From Plenodomus lindquistii (Eukaryota > Ascomycota > Dothideomycetes > Pleosporales > Leptosphaeriaceae), in contig JANUWI010000002.1 in assembly GCA_025504975.1 (NCBI GenBank), positions 1,798,001 through 1,862,000 of the forward strand: a stretch of DNA of 64,000 nucleotides. The letters are read 5' to 3'. Below, piece after piece: positions 57,549 to 64,000 of the stretch. The translations under genes and the position numbers were made by a program. Numbering within the stretch: the first letter of the stretch is position 1; each line of letters opens with the position of its first letter. The notes below the pieces were generated by a model. It did not search any database. It worked only from the letters and a program-made list of their open reading frames with translations, and had not been told where the DNA came from.

Positions 57549-59886
57549 TCAGCGGAAGAACATCTGCCCCAGCGTGACATTCTTGGCCGACGACCGCCCC
57601 ACAACATCGCTCCTAGACCTCGATCTTGACTTCCTCCTTACAAACGCATACTCCTTCTTACCCCTGCCATCCCGATCCGCTTCAATGAACAGGCGGTCTC
57701 CACCACCATGACCCATGCGTAGCCGACGTGTATGTTCAAACAGAATGTCCGTCTCTCGCTGGTCCATTTCGCGGAGCACGATGATGTAATCTGGGTTCTG
57801 CTTGGTCATGTTAGTGGTGTCCGCATCCGTAGTATACTGGTAAAGCGTGACTTACCGAATCATACTCATAAGGAATGTTATAATAATGCAGCGTCTCAAC
57901 ATCAAGATGCGTCCGATGCACCTTTGCGTATGTGGGCTGCGGCGCCAGTCTGAGCGGATTATGCGGCGACAGACCTTGCTGCAACTGGCTCTGCTGCTCC
58001 GGGTGAACAAGCGCTTGGATCTGGTTGTCCTGGAAGCCAAACTGGGACAGGCGTTTGCGCATTTGCTCCTCGAGCTCCTTTTCCTGGGCTTCCTTCTTCT
58101 TCTTTTCTTCTTCTTCCTTTTCAGCTTGCTTGCGGAGGAAGGCGTCGTACTCCTCCTTGTCTTTTTGCTTCTTGCGCTCTTCCTCGAGACGCAGTTGCAT
58201 GATGAGTTCTTCGCGTGCGCGCTTTTCCTTCTCAGCGTCTTGAAATTTCTTGCGCTCGTACTCGAAGATGATGCGTTCGCGTTCTTCTTTGGCTTCGGCT
58301 TCTTCCTTGGCTTTTTGCTTGTTGTATTCGTCGACGGCGCGTTGTTGGGCCTCTTTGGCTTCTTTGGCTTGCTTGGCGACTTTTGCGTCGTTCTCGATGA
58401 TGATGCGTTTGCGCTCTTCTTCCATGGCTCGTTCTTTGTCGGCACGCTCACGCGCTTCCTTCTCCATCTTGGCCGTGTTTTCGGCGATGATGGCTCGACG
58501 CTCCTCTTCCTGTTCCTTCTTCTCCTTTGCCACCTGTGCGAGGATCTTTTCACGCTGTTCCTCGGCCTCGCGCTGCTCTCGTGACATCTTGAGCTTATTC
58601 TCGGCGATGATGGCCTTGCGTTCATCTTCCTGCTCTCGCCTTTCCTTCTCCAACTTGGCGAGGATCTTCTCGCGTTGCTCCTCAGCTTCTCGCTGCTCAC
58701 GCGTCATCTTCAATTTGTTCTCAGCCAATATCGCCCGGCGTTCCTCCTCTTGCTCGCGCCTTTCCTTCTCCAGCTTCATCAAGATCCTCTCACGCTGGTC
58801 TTCTGCCTCCCGCTGCTCTCTGGTCATCTTGGCTCGATTCTCCGCGATGATCTCAGCGCGCTTCTTCTCTTCGTCTCTGGCAGCACGCTCTCGATCACGT
58901 TCTTCGCGCTCGTGCTTGAGCTCCCACTCGTGTCGGAAGCGCTCTTCCTGAAATTTGATGCGCTCCTCCTCTGCATCGCGTTCTTTCTTGTCTTTGATAT
59001 ACTTGAGTTCCATCTTGCGCTTGACAAGTTCCTCACGTCGTTCCATCTCCTCTTCCTGTCGCTCCCGTTCGAGCTTCTCTTCGGCTTCTTTGAGGCGCTG
59101 TTGAGCGAGCGTCAATTGAAGTTTATCCTCGTAGTGATGATCCGAGTGTCGCTCTCGTTGAAGTGCCTCCTCGGCGTCCTTGAGCCGTTGTTGGGCGAGT
59201 GTAAGTTGGATCTTGTCTTCGTAGTGATGGTCTGAGTGTCGCTCTCGCTGGAGTGCTTCCTCAGCATCCTTGAGCCGTTGTTGAGCGAGCGTCAACTGAA
59301 TCTTATCCTCGTAGTGGTGGTCGGACTGTCGCTCCCTACGAAGCTGCTCTTCAGCGTCCTTGAGTCGCTGCTGCGCAAGCGTCAACTGGATCTTGTCTTC
59401 GTAGTTGCGATCTGGCGAGTGGCGCTGACGACGGTCATCGTAATCATGCCTAGAGCGAGAACGAGAGTGACTGTTTCGCTTGACTTCCAGCCTCAGCTCG
59501 GCAATCTCATCTTCGAGTGCCCACTGTCCAGGGATGCTGCGGGTGCCACCTCCTCGGCCACGAGGGCTGCTGTCTCGGCTCTTCTGTTCGGTGCGCACAT
59601 TGGGGTTGCTTTCGTTGTCCATACGCGTGGTGTTGTAGATGGTCACGTTCGGGATGGGCCCGTGACCCTGAGAGCGTGTGCGATGGAGGCCGGAAGTGTA
59701 GTGAACCTCTGGAGTAAGGAACTCGCTCGTCTGACGACCATAGCCAGGGCGATGGACATCGTCTAGAACGACTTTGCGGACTGGTGCTGAGGGTGCCGGG
59801 GGTGAGACGTAGCGAGCACCGGTGGTGACCTTGTCTCTAGTATACCACTCATCCTCGTGGTAGTCCCATTCGTCGGCAAGCGGCAT
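57549..59886 (-). CDS. DUF8035-type coiled-coil protein with in-frame tandem repeats
   Basis: Two exons, 59886-57856 and 57797-57549, give 759 residues. The N-terminus (MPLADEWDYHEDEWY) is followed by an Arg/Ser-rich region (about 85-160), then four 30-residue repeats (Tyr162 to about 281; unit YEDKIQLTLAQQRLKDAEE...), and a long charged coiled coil (about 282-610) with three 40-residue repeats (unit from AENKLKMTREQREAEEQRE). The C-terminal domain (YEYDS|NPDYIIVLREMDQRETDILFEHTRRLR) is the DUF8035-like part, interrupted by the only intron. It ends in a basic RRKSRSRSRS region. The function is unknown; a scaffold or cytoskeletal role is only suggested by the coiled coil. No membrane segment is seen. 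Confidence 0.85.
58486..58845 (-). repeat. 120-bp in-frame tandem repeat in the DUF8035 gene
   Basis: Three consecutive 40-codon units start at 58845, 58725 and 58605 (AENRAKMTREQREAED, AENKLKMTREQREAEE, AENKLKMSREQREAEE), with a diverged fourth unit starting at 58485. Units differ by a few substitutions, consistent with unequal exchange followed by divergence. Unit length preserves the reading frame. Confidence 0.85.
59044..59403 (-). repeat. 90-bp in-frame tandem repeat in the DUF8035 gene
   Basis: Four 30-codon units start at 59403, 59313, 59223 and 59133, each beginning YEDK followed by (I/L)QLTLAQQRLK. The middle two are almost identical at the protein level, while the last has diverged (KEAEEKLERERQ). 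The repeat keeps the frame and the heptad-like charge pattern of the coiled coil. Confidence 0.9.
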
Positions 59887-61037
59887 CTTGAAGGTAGAGG
59901 TTTGGGAAGCGTAACGTGTGCAGTGAAGGCGAGGCGACTATAAGTCTCGATGCAGCTTATGCAAACTTCTTTGCAAAACCGAGCAAACACAGCAAGACGA
60001 TTTTCGCTGGTCTCAGACAGACACGAAGGGTAAGCAGCGGCGCAGTGCAGAGCGGGGTGCGTGAGATATGGTATGATATGAGCAGGCAGCACAAGCAGTC
60101 TGACACAACCAGCGCACAGCAGGCAGGTAACGTCAAAAAAAGGAAACAAGAAAGCAGAAGACAGTGCAGCAGCTGAGGAAATGCGGCCGGCCGCCCAATT
60201 TCAAATGGAAACCAGGCGTCCATCGCGTCTGGGGGCTGAAATGCCACCCGCAATGCAGCTAATCATCAGGCAGCTACCGCGGGGGGGCCGGGGTGTCATC
60301 GTGGTCTGCTGAACGACCACTGGCGAATGAGGACAGGCGCATATTACCGGTGACGGTACAAGTGGCAGTACACATGTTCGATGTGAATTTATTCAGCTGA
60401 ACGCTGTTGTGACGAAGGCAGTCGCAGCCATGATGCTCTGCATCCTCGGTTCTGGTCGCCTACGCGCGCGCTGGAGGGGCGGTTTGCAAGGAGGGGCAGC
60501 TCTAAATTTACACTAAAACATGGGTGCTCATGCCCGCGCGCCTCCATCAGTAGGGGGCCCAAGGGCTGCATACTGCAGTCAGCCTCATCGCCAGCCAACA
60601 TCATCATGTCCAGCAAAGAGCTGATGTATTGGATGGCATGGCTCGGGGTACTGCCGCTGCTTGCACTCGCGCTGTAAGACTGGACTTCGAGCACGGGAAG
60701 CGCCTCTTGAAACACTGTGCTCGCGTGCGTGGTACAGTGACCGTTGTCGGAATCGGGTCAAGCGCGAACTTCTTACTATGTACGTCCACGGCGCATCGAG
60801 TGAGTTTTGATCATCAGCCGCGCGGGTTTGCTTGAATATCGTGTCTGGTTCTCGCGCTGCTGTTTCAAATATGAACGAATGTAATGCACGTCCAATGAGT
60901 CGCAAACATTTGGTTACTCCCGGTGAAAATGCGATTGAGTGGGACTGGACGCCTGACGCCCAGCATGAGTGAGGAGGGAGCTGATACCCGCTGATATCCA
61001 TCATGACGCCTTGGATGCAGATTTGATACACAGTACT
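59887..61037. other. Intergenic region between the DUF8035 gene and HEM25
   Basis: About 1.15 kb, holding the DUF8035 promoter and the HEM25 3' flank. It includes a short poly-G run near 60280-60287. Frames on both strands lack domain content. Confidence 0.4.
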
Positions 61038-62053
61038 TTACACCTTTTCCTCGACAACTTCCTTCCACTCCCTCTCTGCGCGCCGAATAAGTTCTTCGTA
61101 GACGGTCCACGCAAGCGCACTGCTCATCGCTTTCCTTGCGATGCGTATGCCCAGACCATCGAAGAAGCATCTCACGCCTTCTTCCACAAACATCTTCCTA
61201 GCCGCTTGCAACATGTTCCCATAACGATCAGGCATAAGCTGTATGCGTGTCTTGATTGCATCAAAGGGGTTCGTCACCGTAGTGCCCAGGCCGGCTGCTG
61301 AGACACCAGAGACGAAGTTGATGCCCACTGAAGTACTCGTGGAAAGCTTCATGCTCGCGCCAGACTTTTCCTCAATCTTGGTCGCTAGACTAGAAAGCTT
61401 GCGCTTCGATTGCTCGTAGAAGAGCACGTAGAGGCCAGCGTATGGCGCGTCACGAACCGCTGTTGCACCGAATCCAGCGAAGAAGCCTTTGATCCCTTCT
61501 GTGCGAAAAATGTCTTTTGATGCTGTGAAAAGCGAGTTGTACGAATACAGACTACTCTCAAATCGCACCTTGAGAATCGTAATGGGCATCATGACGAACC
61601 CAGCCCATGTTCTCGCAAAAGCTCCCGTTGCCAGGTTGGCCGTGTTGCTCAGCTTGGGTAGGGAGCTCGAATGCTCTGGCCCTTTGATGATCGCACCATC
61701 CTTCCTAGCAGCTATGAGTGCTGCTCTCCGTCGCAGCGCATTGAGGCTGGAGAAGTATATGGCCGATCCAAATCCGGTGCGAAGTGTGCTAGGTAGCGTT
61801 CCCCTCCAGAATTGCTGTATAGGATTTGGCCCGCTGGTTATTGTCCGTATCGTGCCGATGAGCGTATTGGATCGCGACTGCTGCACCCGAGTTTTGAGGA
61901 GGTCGGCGGGCTGTAGAAGAACAGCGGAAAGAACGCCTGAGCTCAGCCCAGCGAAGAAGTGAACTACAGTCGTGTTAGATTTGTTGTGCTATGGGATTAC
62001 ATCAAGACTCTGAACAAACAGTACGAAGACGAGCGCGACTTTGCATCTGACAT
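61038..62053 (-). CDS. HEM25: Mitochondrial glycine transporter Hem25 (SLC25A38 type)
   Basis: Inner-membrane carrier bringing glycine into mitochondria for the first step of heme synthesis. Two exons, 62053-62020 (only 34 nt: MSDAKSRSSSY) and 61963-61038, give 319 residues. The donor is GTTTGT and the junction produces SYFHFFAGLSSGVLSA, matching the family. The three carrier signatures are LLQPADLLKTR, MMPITILKVR (a degenerate second one, typical of Hem25) and TNPFDAIKTR. The C-terminus ends with a Glu/Lys-rich helix (WKEVVEEKV). No presequence is present. The small first exon and the non-typical donor make the start the less certain part. The gene is divergent from the membrane protein at 62595. 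Confidence 0.92.
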
Positions 62054-62594
62054 TGCCGCGCCGTCTATGTTTCAATTGCTATATAGTAGACTGTAGAGCT
62101 GTAGTGGGCATGATTCCAGCATACCAATGGGTCAAGGAGGGATATGGCAGTGGGCTGTAAGTCCAGTTCTATTGCGTGTAGTCGGCGTCCACATCCGCCC
62201 ACGAAAAAGTTAATGACGTTTGCACTATCCGCGATTCGGCGGGTCGGTGCGCCGAGGCTCCCGCTTGTCTGGGTCTCCGTACGACTGCATCGTGACTTCT
62301 TCGACACCACGAAACCGAACAATGAAGAGATTAATGAAATTGAGTAGAGTCGCCAACAACAATTGCAGATCAGCTGAAGATTGACATGAATTTCGTAATC
62401 GGCAAACAGAAAAATTGCCATGGCGGTCAACCATCTCGCATTGTGGAGCTGTGTCCCAAATCTGGTACCGATATATTGAATCCCAAGTGAGAATGGAAGA
62501 TGCTGCAGTAGTATCAGGCATGTGCTAGCATTATCTCAGCGAGTTTTCTTTATTCTCTCATCTTCATCCTTTTCCTCTCCCATCTCACACAATC
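62054..62594. promoter_or_regulatory. Divergent promoter region of HEM25 and the membrane protein
   Basis: About 540 bp between divergent ATGs, so it holds both promoters. A pyrimidine-rich tract (about 62547-62590) precedes the ATG at 62595. No specific factor site is identified. Confidence 0.45.
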
Positions 62595-63617
62595 ATGGAC
62601 AACGAAAAGAGCCCTCGTACCACAACCCCCTCGTCTAGCAACGCACGTATCTACATCACTACAGCATCAAAGAAGCCACGGTTGACCATGCGCCGCATTA
62701 CCCTCGGCCAATTCTCATGGTACACCCTCGTCGCCACAGTCCTCGCATTCATAAAGCACGCCGAAACCATGCCCCAAATCAGCCCAAACCTCTACGGCCT
62801 CCTCACAATCTCCCACCTCTCCCTCCTCGCCTGCACCATCATGATCTCGCATGTTCGTCGTCGCCCCCAGTTCCCAAACATGCACGTGCAAGAACTAGCC
62901 CGACTGGCAGATTTGCGTGACATGTGCAACACCCTCACTCTCACCATACTCCTATTCGTGTCTCTGGCTTTTTTCACACCGTGGGTGGAATCATGGGCCC
63001 TACTACCCCTTTCTACTGACCCGTCGTCGCACCCCGTTACGTCTTCGCAGTACACAACTACGACGACCACGCGTACCCCCCCCCAACAAACATTCACACC
63101 GCTCCAACGCTTCACCCTCAACTTCACACTAACATGGCTCATAACAAGCGAAGCAACATACTGGTACACACGCCTGACAATTCACCCGTCTCGCCCCTAC
63201 CCTCTCCCTGTCTACCCAGAAACAAATCACGCGTCCTGCGCCCTCGACAATACGACATGGTATACGCGCCTCTTTCCCACCGCAGGCAGTATCCGCACCT
63301 GGCATCACTTATTCTACACGATGGTAATGCAAAGTGCGAGTTGGTTCAGTGCTGCGGCGCTGTTCTGGTGCTTTCGCTGGTTGGTTAATCTGGGATGTTG
63401 GATGCCGGTGGTGGTGTTGCCCATGGGTGTGGATATGGTGTTTGTGAGCCAGAGGTATATGTTCTGGGGTATAGGTGTTGGGTTTACGTTGGCAAGGCCG
63501 GTGAAGGTGTTACATGGGGCGGTGTTTGAGTGGGGGGTTGAGAAGGGGGTGGAGTGGATTGAGAGGAGGAGGCTGGTGGAAGGGGAGAATAGTCAGAAGA
63601 GTGAGTTGGATGTTTAA
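62595..63617 (+). CDS. Multi-pass membrane protein of unknown function
   Basis: Single-exon frame of 340 residues from ATG 62595 (caatcATGGACAACG). The N-terminus is Ser/Thr-rich and basic (about 1-35). About six hydrophobic segments follow: near residues 39-55 (SWYTLVATVLAFI), 69-85 (LTISHLSLLACTIMI), 112-130 (TLTLTILLFVSLAFF), 170-190 (FTLNFTLTWLI), 247-265 (SAAALFWCFRWLV) and 270-285 (MPVVVLPMGVDMVFV). Charged loops and a Thr-rich linker (about 150-160) separate them. No transporter or enzyme motif is recognised, so neither function nor compartment is assigned. The C-terminal tail is Glu-rich and ends SQKSELDV. Confidence 0.75.
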   Translation: MDNEKSPRTTTPSSSNARIYITTASKKPRLTMRRITLGQFSWYTLVATVLAFIKHAETMPQISPNLYGLLTISHLSLLACTIMISHVRRRPQFPNMHVQELARLADLRDMCNTLTLTILLFVSLAFFTPWVESWALLPLSTDPSSHPVTSSQYTTTTTTRTPPQQTFTPLQRFTLNFTLTWLITSEATYWYTRLTIHPSRPYPLPVYPETNHASCALDNTTWYTRLFPTAGSIRTWHHLFYTMVMQSASWFSAAALFWCFRWLVNLGCWMPVVVLPMGVDMVFVSQRYMFWGIGVGFTLARPVKVLHGAVFEWGVEKGVEWIERRRLVEGENSQKSELDV

Positions 63618-64000
63618 AGGTTATTGGAGAGTGATGTGCATGTTTTGTCCTGGTCTGGTTGGGTTGCAGAGCTAGAATCAGGGTTCATCGTTTGATCGTT
63701 GGTTAGTTTCCTTCCAATGCTCTCGAGATCGCCATGGCACCGTTGAATGCATGTTTATTGTGTGTATGCCATCATCAGCACAGATCAGGTGACGTCTCAG
63801 GCCCTAACAGCTTGGAGAGGGCCAAGGTAGGGATATTGTAGCAGAGACACACGGGTCCACGTTTGTCAGTGTCGCTAGTAAGAGAAATCCAAAGCCCAGG
63901 GTCTAGGTACCGCAAATGCTTGTCAATTTGCCGCGTGCCGTAGTCTAGAGATAAGAGCTTAGTCGATACTTGAAGCAGTAATGCTTTTTGGTTCAGTTCC
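63618..64000. other. 3' flank of the last gene
   Basis: About 380 bp after the stop codon at 63617, with no further frame or RNA gene seen before the window ends. Confidence 0.35.

Noticed and set aside
57847..59766. Long plus-strand frames rich in Leu/Phe/Ser opposite the coiled-coil gene
   Set aside because: They are the antisense of Glu/Lys/Arg-rich codons and so appear hydrophobic; they are shadows.

Overview
This is nuclear DNA of a filamentous ascomycete, most likely a Pleosporales-type Dothideomycete. The genes are monocistronic, lie on both strands, and carry short spliceosomal introns (about 40-190 nt, GT-AG, with CTRAY-like branch points). The proteins are typically fungal: an Ssk2-type MAPKKK, Pex20, Hem25, Ric1, Dna2, Puf6, two fungal regulators and a DUF8035 coiled-coil protein. 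The order and lineage are inferred from protein style, not from a marker gene.

Layout. 1-831 (-) is an unidentified protein that runs off the window. 832-4562 is a long gene-free stretch. 4563-6526 (+) is a ferric reductase. 8501-9787 (-) is a serine racemase/threonine dehydratase-fold PLP enzyme. 11019-11741 (-) is an F-box-like protein. 13639-15752 (+) is a Zn2Cys6 transcription factor. 16362-17688 (+) is a type II membrane glycosyltransferase with a DxD motif. 19153-19997 (+) is a hypothetical protein. 20607-21816 (-) is a divergent protein-kinase-like protein. 22824-23207 (+) is a 110-residue orphan. 23612-28807 (-) is DNA2. 29532-30889 (+) is a seven-exon mitochondrial oxodicarboxylate carrier. 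31858-36034 (-) is the SSK2-type MAPKKK of the osmostress (HOG) pathway. 37767-38111 (+) is a small I78-type inhibitor-like protein. 38590-40969 (-) is a regulator lacking a zinc cluster. 42371-45890 (-) is RIC1. 46686-46784 (+) is an intron-containing tRNA-Leu(AAG). 47908-48615 (-) is a DUF3605/NGI1-like protein. 49037-51314 (-) is PUF6. 51738-52376 (+) is a small membrane protein with an uncertain 3' end. 54326-54794 (+) is a small secreted proline-rich protein. 55371-56933 (-) is PEX20, possibly with an extra C-terminal exon ending at 55148. 57549-59886 (-) is a repeat-rich DUF8035 protein. 61038-62053 (-) is HEM25. 62595-63617 (+) is a multi-pass membrane protein.

There is no biosynthetic cluster, prophage-like or CRISPR-like unit. 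Most genes are housekeeping: DNA replication and repair, ribosome biogenesis, peroxisomal import, Golgi recycling, mitochondrial transport and heme synthesis, and stress signalling. They are not functionally linked as an operon. Many spliced gene models were rebuilt by hand from open frames and splice signals, and each listed CDS length is a multiple of three.

The most unusual items are these: the divergent kinase-like protein (DFD in place of DFG); the proline-rich secreted protein; the 110-residue orphan; a GC-AG intron in RIC1; an 11-nt microexon in the carrier gene; a possible extra exon of PEX20 governed by a tandem acceptor; two nested sets of in-frame repeats (90 bp and 120 bp units) in the DUF8035 gene; and a 29-bp imperfect inverted repeat at 53153-53246.
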